From the NCBI GenBank assembly GCA_032622095.1, contig CP136064.1:263603863-263667862 (forward strand): a stretch of DNA of 64,000 bases, read 5' to 3'. The stretch's first letter is position 1. Every line of letters begins with the position of its first letter. Positions 1 to 12,096 of the stretch are shown here, in pieces. The stretch is from Siphonodentalium dalli (taxonomy: Eukaryota; Mollusca; Scaphopoda; Gadilida; Siphonodentaliidae). A program made the translations under genes and the position numbers. The notes under the pieces are model-generated. The model did no database searches. It was not told where the DNA came from and worked only from the letters and a program-made list of their open reading frames with translations.

Positions 1-149
1 TGATTTCTCGTGGTACTGTCGATGTTAACTGGCTCAGATGCTTCGATGGACAAATGTTTGTTGTAAATCTCTCTAGCTCGAGATATTTTCTGGAAAAGAA
101 AATAACGAAACCATCAACAAACAGTACAAGATTTTATATATTATATTAT

Positions 150-1060
150 ATACTATATTAGTATAAGAAAAGGTTAATTTTGGTTAGCAGTAATCTGTAA
201 TGTTACTTTTCTGACTAAGTTTCCTTCTTCTTTCAGGCGTCTATTGATTGTGAACTAATGTTTTGTTTTGTCCCAGAATACGATGTTCTCCTCACTAAAC
301 TCTTTCTTAAGTAACTCATGAAAGAAGAAGGAAACTTAGTCATTAATAGTATTAATAATATATTGATATGCATGCAGGTGTTGATTGTGAAATAATGTTT
401 TGTTTTATGTGAAATATACCTACATTTAATAGTTTGATTTTGGTGGGTGATAATGTGGACTGATGGTGCTCCTGCTCGGTGCTGACTGGATTACACATAA
501 ACTAGTTCGATTTCAAGGGGTGATAACCTTTTCTTATACTAAATTTATACGCTGCACTATAAAAAGTTATAAAATATTTCTCGAAATGTTCTGAATATTA
601 GAAATTAGCCTGTTGAGGTTTGGAAATTTACTTTGTAACTAAATCCATCTTATTCTGTTTTTAGTTTTTATACCTTTATAACTGAATGGGAGAAACCATT
701 TAGTATAAGAAAAGTTTTAAATTGTTGAACACGCTGCATGATAAGAAACACTCACAAGATCTGGGTCGATGATGTTTTTGTATTTTTCACACACATCCCA
801 GAATACGATGTTCTCCTCACTAAACTCTTTCTTGAGGAACTCCTGAAAGAAGAAGGAAGCTTAGTCAGAAAAGTAACATTACTGCTAACCAAAAGAGTGC
901 CTCGTGTGTGTTATTGGGTGATGGTGCTCCTGTCCGGTGCTGCCCGGTTCACCCTTAACATAGTTTGATTTTGAGGGGTGATAATGTGGAGTGGTGGTGC
1001 TCCTGCTCGGTGCTGCCTGGATTACACATAAAATAGTTCGATTTCAAGGGGTGATAATCT
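150..1060. repeat. Mosaic of short direct and inverted repeats
   Basis: A block of about 70 bp starting CCCAGAATACGATGTTCTCC occurs at 272-341 and again at 797-866. The extension of the second copy (841-895) is also present in reverse complement at 181-237. The phrase GGGGTGATAA, with a GGTGCTCCTG neighbour, recurs near 450, 520, 910, 980 and 1040. Open frames here are short and resemble no protein I know. It looks like a rearranged, decayed repeat cluster. Confidence 0.6.
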
Positions 1061-3304
1061 CAATCTGAGCATAGGCTCACATTTTGAAGGTTAAGTTTTT
1101 AAAATGCGTTACAAGGTATTTTCTTCAAATTTTAAAATTTACTGGAAATATAAACTGGAACTATACACTATCATTGTGCTAATTTGGTTGGCCATTGGTT
1201 CTTAATTTTCGAATGAATTCCAAAGTTCATTGCTGGCCTTATTCAAAAGCATCGTTAATGATGTAAATGTTTAAAAGAGAGACAAACAAAGACTTCTAAA
1301 ATTAAAGTGCTGTGAAACACTCCGGCATGGTTATCAAATAGAAGTGGAGAATAATCTTGCTCAAAGTAGTTATTTTTATGAATATTAAACCAAAGTTAGA
1401 ACACACACCGTCAGTCTTATATATTTATTAAATGCTATGAGTATCGATGCGAAATCAGTTGCGTTAGTTTATCGCAGATTGTTGCGTCCCGAATCGAGGT
1501 GTAAATATTTACAATTGAGCATAGTTCAGACGGTGTTTTCTATGGAGTTTAGTGCGATTTCTTTGAGAATTTGGGCGATGTTAGTAGAATGCTACATTCC
1601 CCCCAGTTGGCATAGCGCCTGCGTACTAATTTATCAGTTTCACGCACCCGAACAAGTCCATAAGATGTCTTTAAATTAAAATGAAAACTTGCTCAATATT
1701 GAATATGTATTACTTACTGTGAACACAAATACACCAGCGGTATCTTGTAGAAGTTTCTCGAAATTGCATTCCCACCCGGCAACCCTCTGTACTTCACGTT
1801 TCTCTTCAACCTTCTTTGCGATGTGGTGAACGATGCTGTTGATACTGTTGGCAAATGACAGTTTATGTAGTGGCACATCCGGTTGTATGGCATTCGAGGA
1901 CTGAAACAAACAAAATTTTCTATAGTAATTCTAAAGTATATGTAATTCTCTCAAGGAAGAATCGAGAGAGATTTTTGTACACATGTTCTGCACTTGAGGA
2001 TGTCCATATATAAATGGAGGGATGCTCAGGAAGACGACAGATAATAGATAGTGCAGAAATAATCCTATTCGTCGGTGGGAAATGTTCAAATAATAAGTTC
2101 AACAAAACCTCTGCTTATTACATGCATGCGATTACAGATAAATTATGTTCAGGTTCGTACCAAAAACTGACTCCACACCCAAGATTTGCGAAAGCGTGGC
2201 TGATTTTGATCGATAGAGCTAGGATAAGAAGATAGCCTCATATAATTGAGTTCAATTGGTATATATGAGTTCCACAGAGGAGATAGTTATCTGGACATTA
2301 CATATACTGCAAGTTCGTTCCGTGTATGATCCACATCTTCCTGTGAAGAACTGATGCAGGCATCGAGTTTATATTAGATACACCCATTTCATATTTGTCA
2401 CATGTGTTATCAAAGTTCTTCCATACTTGCGTTATAAGGTCTCATCAAAATGTCACACAAGAAACATGTTCACAACAAATTTTTTTAAAATGCCTGCACT
2501 CCTGTAATTGTATCGGTTATCGGCAGCGTTCCAAATAAAACTAATAAGATACAGTTCGACTTGGCTTTAGAGACAATTGAACTCACCGACATGTTGAGAT
2601 ACATGTATTATTAGCGCGCGCCGCGTGTATACTGTTCTCCAAATTTTTGATAGCTGTGGTCCGCTGGGCATTTTATTTATAGATAATGTTTTTTTTTTCC
2701 GGTTTAAAAATCGAACTGCGCGACCAGGAGGCCGAGTCCGGTAAAAGGTGTGGTTGGGAATTTCAATTTCGTTTATTGTCCTTTACATTATTATGTCAAT
2801 AATGTTGATTTTTGGTTTGTGACAAGCTATGTCAATTACCAATAAAAGAAATTTAAAAGATAATTTGTAAGTCTTATATTTCAAGTATTATAGATGTTTT
2901 TCGTTCTGCAGCCCACTGATGGTTGTGGTCGAAGATGGCCGAATCGGCCGCCGGTTCGTTAATTAGGTTCTGGTTGTTATTGTTATTTTAACGGAATTCT
3001 GAGTTGGTCATTCGCGAAACCAATAAATTTTATATTCTATAATTACGATCATGGGTATATAATATATGATCTTGAGCGCGTTACCATTTCTGACCATTGT
3101 TTTCTTGTTATTATTGGGTGGAAAGTTTGTAGTATTCCTTCCAGATGTTTTATACAGGAACGTTTGATATCCCACTGCAATGAATTCAGGTCTGCAGAAA
3201 ACACAGGTCGTTAAACATTAAAACTCTTATACCTTCCAGAGCAACAGTTGAAGTAAATTTCAGTTATTGACTCTTCAAATAGCTAACAATCCACAATAAA
3301 TTGG
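1061..3304. other. No gene recognised
   Basis: AT-rich sequence with only short open frames (up to about 80 codons) that show no family motif and no convincing chain of splice sites. A T homopolymer lies near 2690-2700. I see no RNA gene or array here. Confidence 0.5.
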
Positions 3305-3307
3305 CTG

Positions 3308-4010
3308 CGGACACAGGTATCACAGTACCGATGGCATAGTCGGTGTGACAATTATATATGGTGGAGTTTGGTGACAATTGGTGACAATTGGTTGTCATAA
3401 TTAATATGCCGTAGCGAGCAATGTCGGCCGCTGCATATTCGCATAATGAGTCCTCCAAAGTTCGTTAAATCAGTCTTTTTCTTGTTTTTGGTCCTTGTAT
3501 AATTCGCTTTGTTTATTCCAGATACTGTCTCGCAGCTGCAGTGGCCCCAACGGTTCCGACACAGCTTAATTGAACCATGTGATAATATTAGCGGAATTAT
3601 GCGGAGAACTAAACGTCGCAAAAATAAAAACCGCAATTGGGGAACTGTCTTTATACGCATGAAATTTATATTAGTGGATAAATATGAATTGAGATCATAG
3701 CAACAAAACGTACTGCATGCATGATATGTGAATGAATGAGGGATTGCCACGGTCAAACACAATTCTGGAAGATCGATCGTGCAATTATATACATCGTAGA
3801 TAACACAATAAATGTAGCAAAACGTAATGAGTAGAGATCAGCCTTGGTGAAACGCCATGGGTTAATTGGTCGAGTCAACTCATTGTGCGGAAACTCAGCG
3901 GGCGACGCTAGCTATGGCACAGAAAGATGACGACCAATTGTCACCAAAATTGTACCATAATAAATTGTCACACCAACTATGCCATCGCAACTGTGGTACG
4001 TGTATCCCCG
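3308..4010. mobile_element. Inverted-repeat element, about 700 bp
   Basis: The segment 3308-3398 and the segment 3927-4010 are reverse complements with scattered mismatches. Both contain GGTGACAATTGG and the phrase GATGGCATAGT followed by GGTGTGACAATT. About 530 bp of AT-rich sequence separates the arms, with no plausible transposase. This is the shape of a non-autonomous foldback or MITE element. The exact ends and target duplication could not be fixed by eye. Confidence 0.6.
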
Positions 4011-4030
4011 CTTGTAACTGGCCTTCTTGT

Positions 4031-4596
4031 GGATCCAGGGGGGGGGGTCGGAAAAAAATTTCAGGCACGTATGGCATTTTTTCCCTTTCGATCATTTTTT
4101 GTACCCACCCACCCCCACCGCCAAATGTTTTTCCGTTTTCGGCAGTTTTTTCCGACCATTTTTTGACACCCACCCCCCCTTTTAACACTAAAACAGAGAT
4201 TTGCGGGGGGAAATTCACTGTAAACAGCTGTATATGAATTTCTGTGCATACTATTTATCATGGATGTTAACATGGACATGTAAATAGGAATGAGTAATTT
4301 TGAGGTCATTCGGCCAAAAAAACATGGCTGCCAGCGGCCATCTTGGATTTCAAAATTTGCAACAAAATACAACACGATAACTGCCTGCAGTCAGTTTACC
4401 AGTTAGAATTACATTATTTCTCTCATTCAAACTGATTCAAAGTGGTTTTGAAGCCCAACTCATTGCCAAAACACTAAAAACAAGCAGGACTTTTTTTTTT
4501 TAGTTGCGGAAAAAATTGCTTGTTGGTGGCTTTGACCACCCACCCACCCCGGCATACGTGCCGGAAGAAATTTTTTCACCCCCCCCTGTTGGATCC
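4031..4596. mobile_element. G-tract-bounded TIR element (family G), copy 1
   Basis: The element starts GGATCC followed by a run of G and the motif GGAAAAAAATTTCAGGCACG. It ends with the reverse complement (GGCATACGTGCC, a T/A run, a C run, GGATCC at 4591-4596). The interior has further C-rich tracts (CCCACCCCCACC, CACCCCCCC) alternating with TTTTTCCG. Overlapping open frames here are proline- or glycine-rich by-products of homopolymers. A related element lies at 9374-10263. Confidence 0.6.
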
Positions 4597-5224
4597 GCCT
4601 ATTATGGTTGTACGGTTTGCGAGTAAATTATATAAACTAAATGTGTTCGATGGATAATTAAAGGAGTTTGTACCAGATTGCGGGGTTTCTGTGATTCTAA
4701 GATATTTACTTTCTGTGAACTAACAGTTGATGTATAATGCTAATGAAAGTCCCCATGGAAGTTTTGCAAGAACTCTTAATAAATGTTCCATTAAATGGTC
4801 TTGATGACCCGTCACAATATTGGTTAATGAGTCGATTATTTAGGTCATTACTGTAATAAAATAAAATATATAAATAATTTCAATTTTTTTTGTGTGAATT
4901 TAATATAAATAAGTTAGCATACCATGCAAGTATTCCTGAAGATGGAAGACAGAAACATTCTTGTGATTGATCTATACTGTGAGACCCACGTGCCTTATAA
5001 ACATCAGAGGATGTTAATCCCATTTACAGCTAGACCTCACACGAAGAGTCTTATAACTCTTTATATTACCACCTAATATCAAATGTCGCTGTGCACATGA
5101 CGTACATCTCACACTATACGAAATGGGAAATCGGTAATCTGTGAATTCCTCTGAGTATAATTCGCGACCTGATTTCCAGGTTGTCTTAAGTGACCTTTTT
5201 GGTGAAAATGATATATTGATATCG
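4597..5224. other. No gene recognised
   Basis: AT-rich intergenic sequence with short frames only and no motif, array or RNA gene recognised. Homology to the repeat at 24.9 kb begins at its right edge. Confidence 0.5.
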
Positions 5225-6860
5225 TTGAAACCAGAATTCCGTAACGCTTCTAATGGTGGAAACGGGAAGTTCGTATTTTCAGTTCTCGCGAAGATATCAG
5301 GCATTCTTTTCTGTCCGTTGTAGATGAAATTCAATGTATTTAAATTCCAGGTTGCCACATCTCATTTTAAGCATTATAGCCTTGGTTCCACCTTGAACTG
5401 GAATTAATTGAATACTGTACTAGCGACATGGGACATTGTGGAATTGAAGATATGCTTGGAACAAAATAGAATTGTCACAATTGCATGTGATGGCTAAGCA
5501 CATTGTTACATAATTATAGGACAACATGGAATTGAATTGGGTTGTTATTACCAAATAAGTATATATTTATGTAATATCAACATATGCATGTATATGATTG
5601 ACATCTGAATAATTATAAATTATCCGTACGGGTCATGGGGCTGGGTTGTAGCCCTCCCAAGATATTTTGCAAGTTTGAAATTCGGGTATTTTCGGAAAAA
5701 TTACGTAGAAAATCTGGCAATTTGTATGGTGATTCTGCGGGGAAATTGTTGTAATTTCAGGATTTTGTTTTTATATTCCCGCCCGAAATACATCAATGTA
5801 TTTTAATATGCATGAAATATTGGATATATACCACATATTTAACATGAATCGAACTACATAATAGCGGACCCATAATACAACTTAGTTCGTCGGCAGGGGC
5901 GTGGCGAAGGTGTCCTGAATAGGGAGGGGGTTCCCAACTTCCCACGTAAGAAATTCCTATTGCTCCACCAATCATAGCTTCCCAATGTGTACCCCTATAT
6001 CAGGCCCCAATTTTCATGAATATTTTCATGAGAAATTATATGGATATTGATATTTGGTAGATGTAGGGCACAATAGCATTATATATAATATATACTTGTC
6101 TCTGAGACATGTCGAGCGTTGCCCTTTGTGCATACCTGGGACTAAAAAAATGAATCTATACCATGGCCAACGCCCGTAGATATCATATTCCACTGTACAA
6201 AACCTGGGAACTTTTTGATGTTCTGACTCGTTCTGACGGGGATCCTTATAACATTGAACAGACGGGAAATATGTCTCTTTGTCAATACTTGTTCCTCAAT
6301 AATCTACTTCACATTAGGGGTGGTACCAGCTCGAGATTGCATGCATTTTGTTACTTTTGTGAGCCGATATCGTAATAAACATTGCAAATAATAATCCGGG
6401 AGAAATTCTGTAATACTATGCGATGCAAAGCAAAATCGGTCACTATTTCACTTAAAATGTGCAATTTGGAGTTCGCAACTTCACCTATACAGTGAAACAC
6501 ATTTATTCAGGAACAGGTTATAACTAAGAAATATATTACCCATACCTATACACTTGCCTGGTGACGGGCCTTCTATTGTTTGCATTCCAGCTTATCGGCC
6601 GTCTATAACATTACTTGATGCATCAGATAGTCAAATAATGGAAATAGCGCGGGTAACCTTATTCTACGAAATCGAGAATATAGAAACCCACAGAAATATT
6701 TGAGTACAGTATATGTGTACCCATGTGTTTTTCAATGCTATACTCCCTGTCACAACTTAAAAAAGTGCCCGGTTTTTTACTGGTGGAATATGAACTCTAC
6801 GGATGTTAACCAGAGTAGCGATTCATAGCAAGATCATGTTTCGACTAATCAGGCTAACGG

Positions 6861-8835
6861 GTGTCTAAAACCACCTTCTTAATAGTATACCAAACCAACC
6901 GACGAGCGTCCCAGTCCATAGAACTGGCGTCCCAAATCAGCCAAGTTGTGTCGCAAACCACCTAATAAGTATCCCTATCCACCCAACTGGGGTCCCACAC
7001 AATCCATATCGTGTCCAAACCCGCCAAATGTGCGTTCCAAACCATCCGATTGTCATATATACATGTATACGTGCCACCACATAGTGTCCCAAATCATTCA
7101 TGCACGTGGTGTCCCAAACCACACAATCAGTGTCTCAAACCAACCATCAATTGAGTACCCCAAACCACCCAATGGGTGTCACAAACCAACCAATGAGTGT
7201 CCATAACCATCCTGTAAGTGCCCCAAGCCACACGACGATTACCTCAAACAAACAGGAGTGTCTAAAAATATTCGAATTGTGTCCCAAACCATATAATGGG
7301 GGTCACAAACTAGTGTATAAAACCACCCCTGAATGTCCCAAACCATATAATGGGGGTCACAAACTAGTGTATAAAACCACCCCTGAATGTCCCAAACCAT
7401 ATAATGGGGGTCACAAACTAGTGTATAAAACCACCCCTGAATGTCCCAAACCATATAATGGGGGTCACAAACTAGTGTATAAAACCACCCCTGAATGTCC
7501 CAAACCATATAATGGGGGTCACAAACTAGTGTATAAAACCACCCCTGAATGTCCCAAACCATATAATGGGGGTCACAAACTAGTGTATAAAACCACCCCT
7601 GAATGTCCCAAACCATATAATGGGGGTCACAAACTAGTGTATGAAACCACCCCTGAATGTCCCAAACCATATAATGGGGGTCACAAACTAGTGTATAAAA
7701 CCACCCCTGAATGTCCCAAACCATATAATGGGGGTCACAAACTAGTGTATAAAACCACCCCTGAATGTCCCAAACCATATAATGGGGGTCACAAACTAGT
7801 GTATAAAACCACCCCTGAATGTCCCAAACCATATAATGGGGGTCACAAACTAGTGTATAAAACCACCCCTGAATGTCCCAAACCATATAATGGGGGTCAC
7901 AAACTAGTGTATAAAACCACCCGTCGAATATCTCAAACCACCCCTGAATGTCCCAAACCATATAATGGGGGTCACAAACTAGTGTATAAAACCACCCGTC
8001 GAATATCTCAAACCACCCCTGAATGTCCCAAACCATATAATGGGGGTCACAAACTAGTGTATAAAACCACCCGTCGAATATCTCAAACCATCCAGCGAGT
8101 GTCCCATGGTTTGATAAACTCACTGGATGGTTTGGGACACTCATCTGATGGTCTGGAATACACTATTTGGATGTTTTTAAATGACAGTTAGTAAATGTTT
8201 TTTTTTATGTGTTCGGAACTCATTCGATGGTTTGTGATACTAGTTTTATGGTTTGGACCACCATGGTTTGTGGCATCAGTTGGATTGTTTGGGACACCAA
8301 TTGGTTGGATTTGGGATACTGATTTTATCACTGATTGGGCCATTTGAATCGATTGAAACGACATGTGAGTGGGTTTGGACACCCGTTGTATGACATAGGG
8401 CACTACCCAGATGTCTTGGGACACTAGATGTGTGGCATGATAGTACATAATGGATGCCTATTTGACACTCCGTATGTGGTTTCTGACACCCAGACCCACC
8501 GTATGGTTTGGGACACTCTTTGTGTTGCTTTGGGCGTTCACTGAATGGTTTGACACACTCGGTGTGCGCACGTTGTATGGTTTTTAGCCCTCGCTGGATG
8601 GTTTATAGGGACACTCATTGGTAGTTTGAGATATATGTTGGTGGCTTGGTACACAATCTGTGTTGTTTGGAACACCAACTGTATAGTTTGTGGCAATATC
8701 CGTGTGGTTTGAGTTACTTGAATTGATTGGGGTACTAATCGGGTGGATTGAGACATCGTTGGGTGTTAGGGATGCATGGTTTTGGGGTACTATACATGTG
8801 GGTTGGATATTATGTGCATATGGTTGTAGGCACTA
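6861..8835. repeat. Inverted array of about 27-bp units (copy A)
   Basis: Left of about 8105 the array reads GTGTCCCAAACCA plus a variable part on the plus strand. Right of it the reverse complement (TGGTTTGGGACAC) appears with similar period and divergence. The centre is CCATGGTTTGATAAACTCA, with CCATCCAG and CTGGATGG on either side. The two halves form a long imperfect palindrome of about 2 kb. The second locus at 26389-27800 has the same centre, so the inversion predates the duplication of the repeat. Confidence 0.8.
7276..8090 (+). repeat. 54-bp minisatellite, 14 units
   Basis: Fourteen nearly identical units starting TGTCCCAAACCATATAATGG. The first twelve starts are spaced 54 bp apart; the last two steps are 75 bp because of a 21-bp insert in the linking part. 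Each 54-bp unit is two diverged 27-bp units. Because 54, 75 and 21 are multiples of three and the unit lacks stops in two frames, a 363-codon frame on plus (7100-8191) and a 301-codon frame on minus (7239-8144) run through it. I see no reason to treat either as a protein: codons do not vary as under selection and the other copy of the repeat lacks the frame. Confidence 0.9.
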
Positions 8836-8840
8836 TTACG

Positions 8841-9373
8841 ACGGATGTGGAGATTTTATGTGGTGGGCCCTTTTTCATCTTTCCCCGGAGAGTTATAGCG
8901 CGTTGGTTATTTTAGATAAGATCTGCGTTTTTTAATGTGACCGAGCTAACTTTAATACAAATTCACGTAAGTAAAGGTCGAAAAGTTGGTGTTCATAGAT
9001 GTATGTTTGGTATGGCACGGGTTAGAAACTTGCAACTGGGGAAGATTTTATTGGCTTTGTCTCTTTTTCTTCTCTGGTGATTTCATTTATAAATTATAAA
9101 TTTTAACTTTTGGGTTTTATTAATTGAGATATTTTTCGAAATTATTTTCCATTTTTTTTTTAAACTGCTTCAGGCCACTGCTATCCACCCTAAATTTATG
9201 ACAAGTGAACAAGTAATCAGGTATCTGCACAACATTGGGTCACTGTTCTATTTTCTTTTTTATCTTTTTCCCCTATTTTCATAAGCTTTGCAGATTCCCT
9301 CTTCTTTCTCTTGTCACACAGTTGGTAGCAACTTCACTTTGTGATAAAATGTTATATGACTAATTTGTTTCAG
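8841..9373. other. No gene recognised
   Basis: AT-rich sequence after the end of the array, with T-rich runs near 9150 and 9240. No coding, RNA or repeat structure was recognised apart from trailing degenerate array units. Confidence 0.5.
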
Positions 9374-10263
9374 GCCCAGGGGGGGGGGGGGGGGGCGGAA
9401 AAAAACTGCAGGCACAGGGTGGAAAAAACTGTTTTCTTCGGTTTGGGTACCCCCCCCCCCCCAAACAGCAAAAACTGCAGTTTTTTTCCACTGACCATTT
9501 GCCCCCCCCCCCCCAGAAGAAAAAAATCAAATCTACCCCAGCCGGACAACAACTCGGTTTGACCGGAAACCGAAAAAAACACCGGAGCATACAATTCACG
9601 AGAAGGTGCTTGGTAACTTAGTTTAGATTATTATGACTAAAATGGTCATTGTCTACCAGTAGAACGCAGATTTGTACCTCGTGATGTCATGACATGTACA
9701 AACATGTATATTGGTGATCGCAACGCTTTGTATGCACTTTAAAAAATGACAACTAGTCATTACCTCGACTTTTAAAAAGATGCAAATTAGATGAGTGAGA
9801 TACCAGCATAATAATAACTGTTTTCTGATACCATTGGAGGAGAAATTGTTTAAAACATGGGATAGTTCTGCAGTAAAAATTTGCCAGATAAGCGATCGCA
9901 GGGTAGAATTCTGCATTCGACTGGTAGACACTGACATAGTCGGCATTATTAAGAGGGTTAATGGGGTCAATATCACATGTAAACCAAGACAGTGGTTATC
10001 CAAAATTGTTTTAGGTGGATTGTACTACTCATGTATATATGATTTGGATATTAAGGTTAATCCATATTCTATAAAATGAGAGAAAATTGAAGTTGTGAGT
10101 CTGAAAATACATATTTGGAAAAAAATTACATGCAAATTTTTTCCGACAACCCCCCCCTAAATGAATAAGGAAAAAATTTACGTTTAAATTTTTGACGCCT
10201 AGGTACCCCCCCCCCCCCCACCCCCGGTACGTTGTGTCCCGCAGTTCCCCCCCCCTGTCAGGC
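9374..10263. mobile_element. G-tract-bounded TIR element (family G), copy 2
   Basis: It begins GGCCCA, a G run of about 17, then CGGAAAAAAACTGCAGGCAC, matching the start of the 4031 element. It ends with GCAGTT, a C run and CTGTCAGGCC, roughly the reverse complement. Long C/G homopolymers recur inside (near 9450, 9500 and 10205-10230). A 94-codon frame at 9795-10079 on plus lies inside but matches nothing I know. Boundaries are approximate. Confidence 0.5.
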
Positions 10264-11435
10264 CATTTTCTTTTAGCTTATCCTCAATTGACATATCAAA
10301 CAGCCTTCGAGCCATCAGCCAGCATTTCATTATGACTTTTTAGTGTCATCCCGCGGGAAGCTACGTGTGATTTCCGCTAACCCAACATGATGTGCTACCT
10401 GGTCAGACACCCTCTTACCACTAATTGGTTACCTATAAAACACGAAGATTCTTAAATCTGTCACACATTTCTTACGTATTTTGACGTGCTAATTATAAAA
10501 CGGTCCAGGTATATCCACAATAAGTCAAACCAGGTCACCAGGTCAGCCACACCACACCTCCGATGGGGAAATGGTAATCTGTGCATTCCTGTGATTATGA
10601 CCCAAGAATGTAAAAACAGAAAATTAGGTTCAGTTACATTTACTTTTAAAAATACAACTCCAATACAATGGCAATCAATAATTTTTAACCAGTGTAAGCC
10701 TTTTTATTTTTGAATAATTATTATATTCTAAGAACTTATGGTTCTTCAAAATTCTAGATAAAGCCAAACCCCCCTGACCATAGAATATTGGTTATTAATG
10801 TGTGATTTTTGTGTGTTTTTATGAGGGATCAGGAGTTTATTAGGATCAGGATTAGATATAGATATAGAGCATAATGTAGGGGTAGGCAAGCGTGATATAC
10901 CTCCAGCCATTGCGCTTTTTAAATACTAAATAATTAAAAAGATATGGATTATTATAAACTGTATAACTCTCAGTGCCCAAGATCAAGTGCTATCTATTAG
11001 ATCATATGGCATGGATGCCATCTGTGGAAGCACATAGATTATAGTATATATAGTATATATGATAGGATTATATATAATGGTAGGATAATTTAACAATTAG
11101 AAAGCACATTCCAAAGATAACACCTGCTGTGACAGACTCCTATTGTATTTGTATTTGTAATATTGTCACCTGAATAACATGGAAAAGCTCATGGAAAAGC
11201 ATAACCCAACAGTTATACACTACATGTAAATGGCTCAAATTGTCATTTTATTTGAGAACGATTGAATATGCAGTAAACTAGCATGGAACCATCATACGTT
11301 CTCCAAGCAATTATTTACTACAAGAAATCTGGATGTAATTTGTAGATTTCTCATTGACTAACCCTTTCTTGACTTTAGATTTATGAAATTTTGCGAAAAA
11401 CCCTGTGCCAAATTACTGTCAATCGATGAATTCAA
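10264..11435. other. No gene recognised
   Basis: AT-rich stretch with a TATATAGTATATAT run near 11045 and short frames only. The phrase AAGTGCTATCTATTAGA near 10985 recurs as AAGAGCTATCTATTAGA near 11632, so part of this is repeat-derived. Confidence 0.45.
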
Positions 11436-11567
11436 TTATATATGCGAGTCTCCCACAGGAAATCTCACATATATACTATAGTAATAGAATAAATTGGCCT
11501 AACAATATGTAAGCCAGTGCATTCTCTTATTTAAACAAGGCTCCCTATTGGAGACTCGCATATATAA
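11436..11567. repeat. Hairpin family H, wide-loop member
   Basis: An 18-bp perfect inverted repeat (TTATATATGCGAGTCTCC at 11436-11453, its complement at 11550-11567) encloses about 96 bp. That interior itself contains GTGCATTCTCTTAT and TTGGCCTAACAAT, the other hallmarks of the family seen at 53505 and 63861. The right arm runs on into ATATAAGAGAATGCAC. It looks like an older or composite member of the same hairpin repeat. Confidence 0.65.
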
Positions 11568-11656
11568 GAGAATGCACCGACAGAGGATCTTTAATGCTGC
11601 ACCAGCGCAGCTTCAGTCATGGAGTGGAGATCAAGAGCTATCTATTAGACGCCAGG

Positions 11657-12096
11657 CAAGACTGAGTTTAGTGTGCCTGTCATTTGCAGAATGATGTCCC
11701 CGGGCTAGCATCAGTAAATTCACCGTCTGGGGACCTCATTCTGCTTAGGCCTCATCTTCTCTGGAAAGTTTGTTTTATTATATTAAATTTCAATAAAAAC
11801 GTCTTCACATAGATTCTATTTCTTCTTTAATTCAGTTTCTCTGTGTCTCCAAATTGGCAGACGACAAAATGCATAATCAAGGTTCCCAATGGCTATATAC
11901 ATCACAATATTCATGCACCATTTGGGAACTTCAATCGAAGTCTATGTCTCCGATAGCAGATGAAGCCATGCAGAATGAGGTCCGGTTCACAGAGGGTGGA
12001 TTTAGTGATGCTATCCCGCATAGCGGGTTAGCATCACCAAATTCATTCTCTGGGAACCTCATTCTCCAAATGACAGGTACACTAAACTCAGTCTTG
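11657..12096. mobile_element. MITE-like element M, copy 1 (38-bp TIRs)
   Basis: The ends are 38-bp terminal inverted repeats starting CAAGACTGAGTTTAGTGT, matching at 36 of 38 positions by my count. Just inside each end lies a GAATGAGGTCC-type subterminal palindrome. The right one contains the inner hairpin GATGCTATCCCGCATAGCGG. The interior (GGCCTCATCTTCTCTGG onward) matches, in reverse orientation, the element at 52021-52440. No transposase is present, so it is non-autonomous. A target duplication is not evident. The 95-codon frame at 11854-12141 crosses the right end and is not a gene. Confidence 0.8.

Larger units (their letters stand above)
5225..8840 (+). repeat. Dispersed repeat R, copy A (with internal array)
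   Basis: From CGCTTCTAATGGTGGAAACG (5248) onward this runs colinear with 24942-27620, with many substitutions and indels. Shared landmarks are a block around 6160-6360 (GCCCGTAGATATCATATTCC, and CTCGAGATTGCATGCAT) and the start of a 27-bp array at the right end. A fragment of the 6160-6360 block occurs inverted at 55860-56130. The longest non-array frame, 6163-6375, is not conserved as protein between copies. This looks like a non-autonomous mobile or segmental repeat rather than a gene. Copy A is longer than copy B mainly because of the 54-bp minisatellite. Confidence 0.75.

Noticed and set aside
3866-4237. 123-codon frame with Pro-rich stretch
   Set aside because: Crosses the boundary of an inverted-repeat element and a C/G-tract element; proline comes from homopolymer C.
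7276-8090. CRISPR array
   Set aside because: Regular repeats, but unit and would-be spacers are identical throughout and the context is eukaryotic; it is a minisatellite.
9341-9599. Overlapping 73-79-codon frames on both strands
   Set aside because: Created by long C/G and A/T homopolymers at the end of a family G element.
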